The notes below the pieces were generated by a model. That model made no database searches, was not told the DNA's origin, and saw only the letters and a list, made by a program, of their open reading frames with translations. Positions 1 to 9,086 of a stretch of DNA of 64,000 nt are shown here, one piece after another. The stretch comes from NVTR01 sp965237505 (GTDB lineage Bacteria; Pseudomonadota; Alphaproteobacteria; Rhodobacterales; Rhodobacteraceae). Made by a program: the position numbers and the translations under genes. The stretch lies in the NCBI GenBank assembly GCA_965237505.1, contig CBDEFR010000004.1, forward strand, positions 62,001 to 126,000, given 5' to 3'. The first letter of the stretch is position 1. Each line of letters begins with the position of its first letter.

Positions 1-1
1 G

Positions 2-865
2 GGCTTGCCGCAGGAGTTCATCGAAGAGCTTGAGCGCCAGTTTGGATTTGACAAGCCACCGCTCGAGCGATTTCTGAACATGATGTGGAACTACATGCAT
101 TTAGATTTCGGAGAGAGCTATTTCCGGTCTATCGGGGTGCTTGATCTGGTCTGGGAAAAACTGCCGGTTTCGATCACCCTTGGTCTGTGGTCGACGATCA
201 TCGCCTATATGGTTTCGATCCCGCTTGGTATTCGAAAAGCAGTGCGTGACGGGTCGCGGTTTGACACCTGGACGTCCGGCCTGATCATTGTCGCATACGC
301 GATCCCGGGATTTCTGTTCGCTATTTTGCTGCTGGTTCTGCTGGCGGGCGGATCCTATTGGCAGATATTTCCGCTACGCGGCCTGACCTCTGACAACTGG
401 TCCGAGATGACGGTCATCGGCAAGGTGCTCGACTATTTTTGGCACATTACTTTGCCGGTGCTGGCCTCGACCATTTCTGCATTTGCGACACTGACTTTGT
501 TGACCAAAAATTCCTTTCTGGATGAGATCAAGAAGCAATACGTGATCACCGCGAAAGCTAAAGGCCTGACGCAGGATCGGGTGCTTTACGGGCACGTGTT
601 TCGCAATGCGATGTTGATTGTCATTGCCGGATTTCCGTCGGTATTTATCGGGGTTTTCTTTGGCGGCTCGCTGATCATCGAGACGATATTCTCGCTCGAC
701 GGGCTCGGGCGGCTTGGCTTTGAGGCCGCAGTTGCGCGCGATTATCCGGTGATTTTCGGCACCTTGTTTTTCTTTGGTCTGATCGGTTTGGCAATCGGGA
801 TTTTAAGCGACCTGATGTATGTTTTCGTCGATCCACGCATCGATTTTGAAGTGAGGGAAACCTGA
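2..865 (+). CDS. yejB: Oligopeptide/microcin C-type ABC importer permease YejB (5'-truncated by window edge)
   Basis: This is an inner-membrane permease of a binding-protein-dependent ABC importer for peptides of the Yej/Dpp/Opp class. The reading frame is open from the first bases, so the N-terminus lies outside the window; about 287 residues are visible of a family usually near 360. Several hydrophobic membrane segments are present, and the cytoplasmic EAA-type loop that docks onto the ATPase is seen as YVITAKAKGL about 100 residues from the C-terminus. The stop codon overlaps the ATG of the next permease (TGATG), so the two are translationally coupled. YejB, rather than DppB, is inferred from the YejE- and YejF-like partners downstream. 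Confidence 0.88.
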   Translation, partial: GLPQEFIEELERQFGFDKPPLERFLNMMWNYMHLDFGESYFRSIGVLDLVWEKLPVSITLGLWSTIIAYMVSIPLGIRKAVRDGSRFDTWTSGLIIVAYAIPGFLFAILLLVLLAGGSYWQIFPLRGLTSDNWSEMTVIGKVLDYFWHITLPVLASTISAFATLTLLTKNSFLDEIKKQYVITAKAKGLTQDRVLYGHVFRNAMLIVIAGFPSVFIGVFFGGSLIIETIFSLDGLGRLGFEAAVARDYPVIFGTLFFFGLIGLAIGILSDLMYVFVDPRIDFEVRET

Positions 866-2040
866 TGTCCGCCGCCCCGCTTGAACAAACCCCGCTGGAA
901 CAACCTCGGCCGACCCGCGTCGAGCGAAAACGGTTCAAGCTGTCGCCGCTCAACCAGCGCCGCTGGCGCAATTTCAAACGCAATCGACGCGCATTGTGGT
1001 CCCTGTGGATATTCTCGATTCTGTTCGGCCTGTCGCTGTTCGCCGAATTCATCGCCAATGACAAACCGATCCTAGTCAGCTATCGCGGTGAATTGCGGTT
1101 GCCGATATTCAGCTTTTACCCGGAAACCGCATATGGCGGCGATTTCAAGACCGAAGCGATTTATCGCGACCCGGAAGTCGAGTGCCTGATCATTTCCGGC
1201 GGTCTTCAGGACTGTTTTGACGACCCGGATGGCATTATCCTTGATGCCGAAGATGGCATAGTGAACGGCGAGACCATTGAGCGCGGCTGGACGATCTGGC
1301 CGCCGATCCATGGCTCGTTCCGCACCATCAGCGACGCACCCGGCGTGGCACCGTCACCCCCCGATAAAAATCATATTCTGGGCACCGATGACACCAAACG
1401 TGACGTGATGGCGCGGGTGATTTACGGGTTCCGGCTGTCGATTCTGTTCACTTTGCTGGTCACGGTGGCGACATCAATACTGGGCATTATCGCGGGCGCG
1501 GTGCAGGGGTTTTTTGGCGGCTGGACCGATTTGATATTTCAGCGGTTTCTGGAGATATGGGGCTCGACCCCGTCACTGTTTGTGATCATCATTCTGTTTG
1601 CCATTCTAGGGCGAAGTTTCTGGCTGCTGGTCGGGATCACCATATTGTTCGGCTGGCCGGCGCTGGTGGGCGTGGTGCGGGCGGAATTTCTACGGGCGCG
1701 AAACTTTGAATACGTCCGCGCGGCGCGCGCGCTTGGCGTGTCCAACTGGACCATCATGTTCCGTCACATGTTGCCCAATGCAATGGTCGCCACTGTAACT
1801 CTGTTGCCGTTCATCATTACCGGCACGATCGGAATGCTTGCCAGCCTCGATTTTCTGGGCTTCGGGCTGCCGTCTTCGGCACCGTCACTTGGTGAGCTGA
1901 CTTTGCAGGCGAAACAGAACCTGCAAGCGCCCTGGCTCGGGTTCACGGCGTTTTTTACTTATGCAATCATGCTGTCGCTGCTGGTTTTCATATTCGAAGG
2001 TGTGCGCGACGCGTTTGATCCCAGAAAGACCTTTCAGTGA
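865..2040 (+). CDS. yejE: ABC importer permease YejE
   Basis: Second inner-membrane permease of the Yej-type peptide importer, 391 aa. A charged cytoplasmic N-terminus of about 45 residues is followed by one membrane helix. Next comes a long extracytoplasmic insert (residues about 70-175, with the YRGELRLPIFSFYP stretch) typical of YejE, then a five-helix permease domain. The EAA loop reads EYVRAARALGVSN. The ATG overlaps the yejB stop by one base, and the yejF GTG overlaps this gene's end by four bases (GTGA), giving a tight yejBEF operon. The substrate is inferred as short peptides; the solute-binding protein YejA would be expected upstream of the window. Confidence 0.9.
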   Translation: MSAAPLEQTPLEQPRPTRVERKRFKLSPLNQRRWRNFKRNRRALWSLWIFSILFGLSLFAEFIANDKPILVSYRGELRLPIFSFYPETAYGGDFKTEAIYRDPEVECLIISGGLQDCFDDPDGIILDAEDGIVNGETIERGWTIWPPIHGSFRTISDAPGVAPSPPDKNHILGTDDTKRDVMARVIYGFRLSILFTLLVTVATSILGIIAGAVQGFFGGWTDLIFQRFLEIWGSTPSLFVIIILFAILGRSFWLLVGITILFGWPALVGVVRAEFLRARNFEYVRAARALGVSNWTIMFRHMLPNAMVATVTLLPFIITGTIGMLASLDFLGFGLPSSAPSLGELTLQAKQNLQAPWLGFTAFFTYAIMLSLLVFIFEGVRDAFDPRKTFQ

Positions 2041-3638
2041 GCGATGTTCTGCAAGTGCGCGACCTGTCGGTTGATTTCCGGCAGGATGGCGAGACCCACA
2101 TGGCGATCCGCAATGTGTCATTTTCCATCGCCAAGGGCGAAACAGTGGCACTGGTCGGTGAAAGTGGCTCTGGCAAGTCTGTGACGGCGCTGTCAACCGT
2201 CGCGTTGCTGCCGGACAGCGCCATTGTCAGCGGTTCTGTGACCTATGGCGGCGAAGAGCTGATTGGCGCACCTGAAGCGCGCCTGCGCCGGGTGCGCGGC
2301 AACGACATCAGCTTTATCTTTCAAGAACCGATGACCAGCCTGAACCCGCTGCATACGCTGGAAAAGCAACTGGCCGAAAGCCTGGCGCTGCATCAGGGCA
2401 TCGTTGGCCCGGCGGCGCGCGCGAAGGTCCTTGAGTTGATGATAAAGGTGGGCATTCAAGACCCGGAAACCCGGCTTGGCGCCTATCCGCACCAGCTTTC
2501 AGGCGGCCAGCGCCAGCGGGTGATGATTGCGATGGCGCTGGCCAACGGGCCGGAGCTTTTGATCGCGGACGAGCCGACAACGGCGCTGGATGTGACCATT
2601 CAAGCGCAGATATTGGACCTTTTGGCCGAGCTGAAAGTGTCCGAAGGCATGTCGATGCTTTTTATCACCCATGACCTGACCATCGTGCGCAAGATCGCCG
2701 ATCGGGTTTGCGTGATGCAGGACGGAGAGATTGTCGAACAGGGCGACACGGCCGAGATTTTCGGCAATCCGCAACACCCCTACACGATCAAGCTGTTGTC
2801 GGCAGAGGCCACCGGCCAACCTGACCCGGTGCCTGAAGGTGCCGAAGAGATCGCCCGCATCAAGGATTTGCGCATCTGGTTCCCCATTCAGCACGGGCTG
2901 TTGCGGCGCACAGTGGGCCACGTGAAGGCGGTCAACGCGGCAACCCTGAGCGTGCGCGCTGGCGAGACTGTGGGTATTGTTGGGGAAAGCGGCTCAGGCA
3001 AGACCACCCTGGCATTGGCGATGATGCGGCTGATTTCGTCTGAAGGCCCGGTGGTTTTTCTGGGCAAAGACATTCAGGGCTGGAAGTCCAAAGCACTGCG
3101 CTCCTTGCGGCGTGACATGCAGATTGTGTTTCAGGACCCGTATGGTTCGCTCTCGCCGCGGATGACGGCTGAGGAAGTGATTTCCGAAGGGCTGAGTGTT
3201 CATGGCGTGGAACCGGGCCGCAACCGGAGTGAAATGGTCGCCGAGATCATGCAGGAAGTTGAGCTGGACCCTGACACCATGCATCGCTACCCGCATGAAT
3301 TTTCCGGCGGCCAGAGGCAACGGATCGCGATCGCGCGTGCCATGATCCTGCGCCCGCGTCTGGTGGTGCTGGACGAGCCGACGTCAGCGCTGGACATGAC
3401 TGTTCAAGTGCAGATTGTGCAGCTGCTGCGCGATTTGCAGCGCAAATACCAATTGGCCTATTTGTTCATCAGTCATGATCTGAAAGTGGTTCGGGCGTTG
3501 TCGCACAAGGTGATTGTGATGAAGCTGGGCGACATTGTCGAAGCGGGAACGGCGGAAGAGATATTCAGCGCCCCGAAATCGGAATACACCAAAACGCTGA
3601 TGGCGGCGGCATTTGACATGGAAGCGAAGAGTGCCTGA
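2037..3638 (+). CDS. yejF: ABC importer ATPase YejF, two fused nucleotide-binding domains
   Basis: Cytoplasmic ATPase that powers the YejBE channel, 533 aa. It contains two complete ABC cassettes in one chain. Domain 1 has Walker A GESGSGKS at residues 41-48, the signature LSGGQRQRV and Walker B LLIADEPTTALD. Domain 2 has GESGSGKT, FSGGQRQRIAIARA and LVVLDEPTSALD. Each domain ends with the oligopeptide-transporter C-terminal region (NPQHPYT in the first half). The start is GTG, inside the end of yejE. No rho-independent terminator is obvious in the 43 bp before the convergent carboxypeptidase gene. Confidence 0.92.
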   Translation: MSDVLQVRDLSVDFRQDGETHMAIRNVSFSIAKGETVALVGESGSGKSVTALSTVALLPDSAIVSGSVTYGGEELIGAPEARLRRVRGNDISFIFQEPMTSLNPLHTLEKQLAESLALHQGIVGPAARAKVLELMIKVGIQDPETRLGAYPHQLSGGQRQRVMIAMALANGPELLIADEPTTALDVTIQAQILDLLAELKVSEGMSMLFITHDLTIVRKIADRVCVMQDGEIVEQGDTAEIFGNPQHPYTIKLLSAEATGQPDPVPEGAEEIARIKDLRIWFPIQHGLLRRTVGHVKAVNAATLSVRAGETVGIVGESGSGKTTLALAMMRLISSEGPVVFLGKDIQGWKSKALRSLRRDMQIVFQDPYGSLSPRMTAEEVISEGLSVHGVEPGRNRSEMVAEIMQEVELDPDTMHRYPHEFSGGQRQRIAIARAMILRPRLVVLDEPTSALDMTVQVQIVQLLRDLQRKYQLAYLFISHDLKVVRALSHKVIVMKLGDIVEAGTAEEIFSAPKSEYTKTLMAAAFDMEAKSA

Positions 3639-3681
3639 GGTCCGGTCAGAGCAGTTATTTTAAAGAGAAATACGAAGCGAC

Positions 3682-5022
3682 CTAACCGGGGCCAAGGGGC
3701 GTGCACTGGACATTGCGGGCGGTCAGGCGGCGGCATGCAAGCGCTGCCATGTCCCTGGACAAGCCGACGAAATTCGCCTCAAACCCGCGGCTGCTTGTGG
3801 CAACTTTGCGCAAGGCTTCGTCCAGCGTTCCAAGCTCTTTCAGCGCGGTTTTCAGCAAGACCCGTTCGGCTTCGTTGCGGGTCTGGTAGCTGCCGACATT
3901 GATGCCCCAATGGCGGCCACCGGAGGTTGATATTCGGGTGACCACTTCGGGCTCGGTTTCCTCCAGGCGAGCAGCCGCGATCAGTGCGGCGGTTTCAGCA
4001 TTGTGCGCTTCAGCGATCGCATTCTGAATGCCTGCGGCCATCGCCAGCAGCACATCCTCGGGCAAATCATTCGCGGGCCGCGAAATCGGGCGGATACTTT
4101 TGGACACAGCGCGCACCAGAGAAATTGTTTTGCCAGCAGGCGCGCCGGAGCCATTGTCGGCATAAATCGGCAGCGACGGTCTGCTAACGCGTGCTTTGGA
4201 CGGCGCCCGGCGAAATCCGAGGTTCATCAATTCGGCTACTTTGGCGTTGCGCCACGAGGTTGAGATGCCTCCAAAAACTGTGGTGATGATCCGTTCGCTG
4301 CCGCGTTCGGCCGAGGCTACAAGGTTGAATCCAGCCGCTCTTGTGTATCCGGTCTTGATGCCGTCGGCACCCTTGTAGCCGTTCAGAAAGCGCCGGTTGG
4401 TGTTGGCAACCTGGCGCAGACCCGCATTGGCGGAGCGGCGCGAAAACAGGTTGTAGTAATCCGGGTAATCATAAAACAGCCGTCGCCCCATTGTGGTCAT
4501 ATCGCGAGCCGTGGACATGTGGCCTGATTCGGTCAGGCCGTGGGCGTTCTTGAACGTTGTGCGCGCCATGCCGAGTGCCTTGGCGGTGCGGTTCATCCGG
4601 CGCGCGAATGCCGCCTCTGATCCGCTGATGGCTTCGCCAATTGCGGTGGCGGCGTCGTTGGCTGATTTGACCGCTGCGGCGCGGATCAGGTAGCGCAACT
4701 TTATGGTCTGGCCGGCCTTCAAGCCCAGTTTGGATGGCGGCTCATTCGCGGCTTTTCTGGAAATCTTGACTTTGGTGTCCAGCGATATTTCACCCCTGCT
4801 GATGGCTTCGAATGCAACGTAAAGCGTCATCATCTTGGTCAGCGATGCTGGATGCAGGCGGGCGTGGGCGTTGCGCGAATGCAAGACCTCGCCGGTTCGC
4901 GCATCAATGACCATTGCCGCATAAGGTGCAGATTTCGCCTGCAGCGGCGGCAACAAAGCCAGCACCGTCAATGCCAATAAAAATAGCCCGTAACGGGCGA
5001 CCTGCCCCAGACGTTTGTCCAC
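3682..5022 (-). CDS. D-alanyl-D-alanine carboxypeptidase (penicillin-binding protein 5/6 type) with C-terminal SPOR domain
   Basis: Periplasmic serine peptidase trimming peptidoglycan pentapeptides (S11 family). I chose the GTG at 5022, preceded by AAAAGG: it puts a signal peptide (hydrophobic GLFLLALTVLALLPP, cleavage near QAKSA) at the N-terminus. The longer in-frame ATG at 5151 adds 43 non-signal-like residues. The three active-site motifs are present: SLTK at residues 60-63, SAN and KTG (in DGIKTGYT). The last 80 residues (HWGINVGSYQTRNEAERVL onwards) look like a SPOR domain, which binds denuded septal glycan. This suggests a division-linked DD-carboxypeptidase. It is convergent with yejF. 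Confidence 0.88.
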   Translation of the reverse strand: MDKRLGQVARYGLFLLALTVLALLPPLQAKSAPYAAMVIDARTGEVLHSRNAHARLHPASLTKMMTLYVAFEAISRGEISLDTKVKISRKAANEPPSKLGLKAGQTIKLRYLIRAAAVKSANDAATAIGEAISGSEAAFARRMNRTAKALGMARTTFKNAHGLTESGHMSTARDMTTMGRRLFYDYPDYYNLFSRRSANAGLRQVANTNRRFLNGYKGADGIKTGYTRAAGFNLVASAERGSERIITTVFGGISTSWRNAKVAELMNLGFRRAPSKARVSRPSLPIYADNGSGAPAGKTISLVRAVSKSIRPISRPANDLPEDVLLAMAAGIQNAIAEAHNAETAALIAAARLEETEPEVVTRISTSGGRHWGINVGSYQTRNEAERVLLKTALKELGTLDEALRKVATSSRGFEANFVGLSRDMAALACRRLTARNVQCTPLGPG

Positions 5023-5355
5023 GCCGCTTGCCTTTTCTGCCCCAAGATGCCGGGATCTGTCGCCCCAGGCTTGCTTTATTTTGCAGAACCTAACACAAGG
5101 TGCAGATTCAGAAAACACCCTAATTTCAATAACTTTCGGGATGGCATTCACCTAATATATCGACATATTGTGGATTGGATTGGATCGCCTGCCATATATG
5201 CGACTCAGGGCGACAGCGTAGTTCGTTTGCACTTACAGCGTCGTGAATGGCAAAGAATGTTCGTTCTACCACAGGGTATCATCGGCATCAAAGCCAATTG
5301 TTGTCAGATTTGCCGCCATATATGCTTCACCCAATCAAATCGCCGCGCGCCCCTT

Positions 5356-5383
5356 TTCACATCGAACCAAGCGCTTATATAAT
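5356..5383 (+). promoter_or_regulatory. Candidate sigma-70-type promoter for clpS
   Basis: TTCACA at 5356-5361 and a consensus TATAAT at 5378-5383 are separated by 16 bp, 61 bp upstream of the preferred clpS start. The rest of the 5023-5444 interval between the divergent carboxypeptidase and clpS genes shows no other recognisable gene. Inferred from sequence match only. Confidence 0.4.
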
Positions 5384-5444
5384 CGCGCCGTAGCCTGATG
5401 TGCAAAGCCTGGAGCCCAAAGCGTTGAACCTGACGCCCCTGATC

Positions 5445-5765
5445 ATGTCTGACCAAACCGACCGGCCCGAGGATGACACCTCGGTTATCACTGAAACACG
5501 TCCGAATACCAAACGCCCGCCGCTCTACAAAGTGCTGCTGCTGAATGATGATTTCACACCAATGGAATTTGTGGTGAACGTTCTGGAACGGTTTTTCGGG
5601 CTTAGCCATGCGCAGGCGTTCGACATAATGCTCACGGTGCACAAAAAAGGCCTCGCGGTGGTCGGGGTGTTTTCCCATGAGATCGCGGAAACCAAAGTCA
5701 GCCAAGTGATGGATTTCGCGCGCCGCCACGAGCATCCGCTGCAGTGCACGATGGAAAAGGAATAG
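5445..5765 (+). CDS. clpS: ATP-dependent Clp protease adaptor ClpS
   Basis: Small cytoplasmic adaptor that delivers N-degron substrates to ClpAP. From the ATG at 5445 the protein is 106 aa. An in-frame GTG at 5400 would add 15 residues that do not look conserved. The ClpS core is plain: YKVLLLNDDFTPMEFVVNVL, with the NDDFTPMEFV substrate- and ClpA-binding surface, then the HKKGLAVVGVF segment and the conserved end HEHPLQCTMEKE. A TATAAT-type promoter lies upstream, and an RsmC-like methyltransferase gene follows after 23 bp. Confidence 0.94.
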   Translation: MSDQTDRPEDDTSVITETRPNTKRPPLYKVLLLNDDFTPMEFVVNVLERFFGLSHAQAFDIMLTVHKKGLAVVGVFSHEIAETKVSQVMDFARRHEHPLQCTMEKE

Positions 5766-5788
5766 GGCCATCGCGCCCGGCGCAAACT

Positions 5789-6781
5789 ATGTCAGTGTCT
5801 CGTCTTGCCTTTGCTGTTGAAAGTGGGGCTATTGTTCTGCCCGATAGCGGGCGAATTGCGGTTTTCAGGCCACGGGCGGACCATGACCTGGCCGCGCTTG
5901 CGAGAGATCGGGTTGAGGTCATTCAGGGATTTTTCCCGGATCATCGGGCATATTCTGCACTTGGGTTTACCTGCGTTGTGGTTGAGCAAGGGCAATATGG
6001 TTCAGCCGTCATTTTCTTGCCGCGCGCAAAAGCAGAATCCCGCTCGCTTATCGGTCGGGCGATGCTGGTCACTGGTGGCGGGCCGGTTGTTGTGGACGGC
6101 CAAAAAACCGACGGCGTAAACAGCGTGTTGAAGGAGTGCCGCAATCAAGGCGCGAACGTCGGAGATGTCGTGGCGAAATCACATGGCAAGATCTTTGCGC
6201 TCACGGGCGGTGATTTTGCCGATTGGGCAGAGCAGCGTGAGAACGAACTGGATGGCGGGTTTGTCACCGCTCCGGGTATGTTTTCAGCCGATCGAATAGA
6301 TCGCGGTTCGGCGGCATTGGCGGCGGCGTTGCCGCGCAACTTGACCGGTAAGATGGCTGATCTGGGAGCCGGATGGGGCTACCTTGCCCGTCATATTCTG
6401 GAATGCGAGGGTGTTGCTGAATGCCACTTGATCGAGGCGGAACATGGCGCGCTGCACTATGCCCGAAAGAACGTCACCGATCCGCGGGCGCGGTTTCACT
6501 GGGCCGATGCAACTGATTTCAAAGCCGAAAGCGGCTTTGACCATATCATCACCAATCCGCCATTTCACACCAACCGCATCGCAGATCCGGCGCTTGGCCT
6601 TGAATTCATTGCCTCGGCGGCCCGGTTATTGGCGCGCCGCGGCACCCTGTGGCTGGTGGCCAACCGGCATTTGCCATATGAAACGAGATTGTGGGCCGCC
6701 TTTGGCGAAGTGGCCGAAATCACTGGTGACGCGACGTTCAAGATATTGCGGGCGGCCAATCCGCGCCGAAGCCAGCGCTAA
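5789..6781 (+). CDS. Class I SAM-dependent methyltransferase, RsmC-like (16S rRNA guanine-N2 methyltransferase family)
   Basis: 330-aa protein, started at the ATG of MSVSRLAF; an earlier in-frame codon lies inside clpS. The two-part RsmC layout is visible. A degenerate N-terminal half (to about residue 175) is followed by a Rossmann methyltransferase domain with the SAM motif ADLGAGWGYLA and the catalytic N-P-P-F motif at residues 256-259 (TNPPFHTN), typical of enzymes that methylate exocyclic amines. The likely substrate is G1207 of 16S rRNA, inferred from family. It is co-oriented with clpS and a following SDR gene. Confidence 0.82.
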   Translation: MSVSRLAFAVESGAIVLPDSGRIAVFRPRADHDLAALARDRVEVIQGFFPDHRAYSALGFTCVVVEQGQYGSAVIFLPRAKAESRSLIGRAMLVTGGGPVVVDGQKTDGVNSVLKECRNQGANVGDVVAKSHGKIFALTGGDFADWAEQRENELDGGFVTAPGMFSADRIDRGSAALAAALPRNLTGKMADLGAGWGYLARHILECEGVAECHLIEAEHGALHYARKNVTDPRARFHWADATDFKAESGFDHIITNPPFHTNRIADPALGLEFIASAARLLARRGTLWLVANRHLPYETRLWAAFGEVAEITGDATFKILRAANPRRSQR

Positions 6782-6819
6782 CAGGTCCAAAGCCGGGCAC
6801 AGCAAACAGGGATCCAGCC

Positions 6820-7632
6820 ATGTCATTTTCGATCTCCGGGAAAACCGCGATTGTCACCGGTGCCGCGAACGGCATCGGTCTGGCCGTCGCCCGGCATTTC
6901 GCGGACCAAGGCGCGAACGTGATGTTTGCCGATATGGATGAGGCCAGCCTGACAAAAGAGGTCGGCAAAGCTGCGGCAGAAGAGGACACCAACATTCGCT
7001 GTTTTGCCGGCGATTTGCGAGAAAAGCTTAACCAGGCCAATTTGCTTTCAGCAACAATCGATGCATTTGAACGTGTGGACATTCTGGTAAACGCCAGTCG
7101 CCAGGTTTTGACGACCGACCCGCTGGATGTAGAGGATAATTCGCTTGACGTCTTGCTGTCGCAGAACCTTACGGCAAGCTACCGTCTGAGCCAGACGATC
7201 GCGCACCGGATGATTGCACAGGCCAAGCAAGATATGCAGAACGACGGTCCGGTCGGTTCAATCATTAATCTGTCGTCGATCGCCGCGCAACGCGTGCATC
7301 CTGATCTGCTGGGCTATTCGGTCGGCACTGCCGCGCTTGACCAGATCACCCGCTCGCTGGCAGTTGTTCTGGCACCGCACCGGATCCGGGTGAACGCGGT
7401 CGCCTTTGGCAGTGTGATGAGCGCGAGCCTACGCGCAGCCCTTCTGGATCAGGACGAGGCACGGGAGAAAATTGTCAGCCACACGCCACTGGGGCGCATC
7501 GCCGGGCCGGCAGAGCTGGCCGAGGCGGTACAGTTTCTGGCGTCAGATGCGTCGGGCTTTGTGACTGGGCAGGTAATCACCGTCGATGGTGGGCGCACGC
7601 TTTTGGACGCGGTGGATGCGTCGGCGCATTAA
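6820..7632 (+). CDS. Short-chain dehydrogenase/reductase lacking the catalytic lysine
   Basis: 270-aa classical SDR fold. The cofactor motif TGAANGIG (residues 13-20) and the structural serine region INLSSIAA are intact. The active-site YxxxK reads Y166-S-V-G-T170, so the lysine that lowers the tyrosine pKa is replaced by threonine. The C-terminal GFVTGQVITVDGG is standard. Known SDRs without this lysine are usually weak or non-catalytic, so this may be a binding or regulatory protein or have an altered mechanism (inference). A second unusual point is the VNASRQ replacing the common NNAG motif. Confidence 0.85.
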   Translation: MSFSISGKTAIVTGAANGIGLAVARHFADQGANVMFADMDEASLTKEVGKAAAEEDTNIRCFAGDLREKLNQANLLSATIDAFERVDILVNASRQVLTTDPLDVEDNSLDVLLSQNLTASYRLSQTIAHRMIAQAKQDMQNDGPVGSIINLSSIAAQRVHPDLLGYSVGTAALDQITRSLAVVLAPHRIRVNAVAFGSVMSASLRAALLDQDEAREKIVSHTPLGRIAGPAELAEAVQFLASDASGFVTGQVITVDGGRTLLDAVDASAH

Positions 7633-7648
7633 ATCACCAACGGATGAC

Positions 7649-8023
7649 CTAAATTTCCGGGTATTGGATACTGCAACTTTCGATCGCTGCCTCTGCTCGG
7701 TCCGCCAGCTCTGCCCGTTTGGTCAGCAATGAGTTCAGTTTGGCCTGTTCGACATCCAGGTCGATGGCAACCGGAACTTCGCGGCTTTCGGCCACCGGAA
7801 CCTCACAATAAACCGGTTTGCCGTCCACTTGGCCACAAACCTGTTCCTCGGTGACAAAGTAATTTTCCGTCTCAACCGCATAGCCGCGGTTGATGTTGGC
7901 CTGGGTTGAGGAAATCAAGCCGCTGAGAACCCGCAACTCCTTGGTCGCGCTGGCAATGCATCGCTCGAGTGGCGTGGCGCAGGCGGCAAGCGGCAACAGC
8001 GCAAGTATAATAAAGCGACGCAT
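7649..8023 (-). CDS. Putative lipoprotein of unknown function
   Basis: 124 aa with a short basic N-terminus, a hydrophobic stretch and a lipobox LAAC (lipidation Cys near residue 15), so it should be an exported lipoprotein. The mature part is rich in Glu and Ala with a likely helical C-terminal half (VEQAKLNSLLTKRAELADRAEAAIE), and has three further cysteines that could form disulfides. I do not recognise the family. It is convergent with the SDR gene (16 bp apart) and divergent from hemF. Confidence 0.7.
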   Translation of the reverse strand: MRRFIILALLPLAACATPLERCIASATKELRVLSGLISSTQANINRGYAVETENYFVTEEQVCGQVDGKPVYCEVPVAESREVPVAIDLDVEQAKLNSLLTKRAELADRAEAAIESCSIQYPEI

Positions 8024-8135
8024 GGGCGTAAGACCTCCGAACCAATGGCTTTGGTGCTAAAATAGGTCGCGGGCGCGTGATTTGAAAGCGCGATAGGCAT
8101 AGTGTTGCGCAGACGCCTGTGAAGAGGAACGCTTG

Positions 8136-9026
8136 ATGGATGATTTTGATACCCGTAAGGCAAAGGCCGCGGCCTGGTTCAGAACATTGCGCGACAAGAT
8201 TGTGACCGCGTTTGAGGCGCTGGAAGACAGCCAGAACACCGGTCCGTTTGCAAGTCTGCCAGCGGGGCGGTTTGAAGTGAGCGAGACGACTCGCAACAGT
8301 GATGATGGTGCAGAAGCCGGTGGCGGGCTGATGAGCGTGATGCGTAGCGGTCGGGTGTTCGAAAAAGTCGGCGTGAATGTGTCCACGGTCTATGGTGAGC
8401 TTGGCGACAAGGCGCAGGCCGCGATGGCGGCGCGCAAGGCGATTGCGAGGATGCAGAATGATCCGCGGTTCTGGGCCTCGGGCATATCGCTGGTGGCGCA
8501 CATGCAGAACCCCCACGCGCCCGCAGTGCACCTTAACACGCGCATGTTCTGGACCCCACACGCCTGGTGGTTCGGCGGTGGGTCAGACCTAAACCCCTGC
8601 ATCGAATATCAAGAGGATACCGCGCATTTCCACAGTGTTCAGAAACAACAGTGCGACAGGCACGATCTGTCATACTACCCACGCTTCAAAGATTGGGCGG
8701 ACGAATATTTCTTTATCCCGCACCGGGGCCGGGCGCGCGGCGTTGGCGGGATTTTCTTTGACGATCACAACACTGGTGACTGGGACGCTGACTTTGCCCT
8801 TATCCGGGACGTTGGCGGTGCGTTTTTACCGGCCTTCCTGCCAATTGCGGAAAAGCGGCGGAATCAGTTGTGGAGCGCGGCGGACAAGGACGCGCAACTG
8901 GTTCATCGCGGGCTATATGCCGAATATAACCTGCTATATGACCGGGGCACCAAGTTCGGGCTGGCAACCGGGCATGACGCAGACGCGGTGCTGATGAGCC
9001 TGCCGCCGATGGCCAAGTGGGTGTGA
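8136..9026 (+). CDS. hemF: Oxygen-dependent coproporphyrinogen III oxidase HemF
   Basis: Cytoplasmic haem-pathway enzyme that oxidatively decarboxylates coproporphyrinogen III to protoporphyrinogen IX. 296 aa from ATG 8136, with a GAAGAGGA ribosome binding site just upstream; an in-frame TTG lies at 8133. Diagnostic HemF segments are present: VSLVAHMQNPHAPAVHLNTR, the WWFGGGSDLNPC motif, and the C-terminal YAEYNLLYDRGTKFGL. The next genes are hemE and hemC, so three haem enzymes are clustered. Confidence 0.96.
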   Translation: MDDFDTRKAKAAAWFRTLRDKIVTAFEALEDSQNTGPFASLPAGRFEVSETTRNSDDGAEAGGGLMSVMRSGRVFEKVGVNVSTVYGELGDKAQAAMAARKAIARMQNDPRFWASGISLVAHMQNPHAPAVHLNTRMFWTPHAWWFGGGSDLNPCIEYQEDTAHFHSVQKQQCDRHDLSYYPRFKDWADEYFFIPHRGRARGVGGIFFDDHNTGDWDADFALIRDVGGAFLPAFLPIAEKRRNQLWSAADKDAQLVHRGLYAEYNLLYDRGTKFGLATGHDADAVLMSLPPMAKWV

Positions 9027-9086
9027 CATAACGTTTTTTCGCAGAAAATTCGGTGGGATTGGTTATTTGGCAAAGATCGCACTTGG

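Noticed and set aside
5023..5151. 43-residue N-terminal extension of the carboxypeptidase
   Set aside because: It would bury the signal peptide; the GTG at 5022 has a better ribosome binding site and a normal signal peptide.
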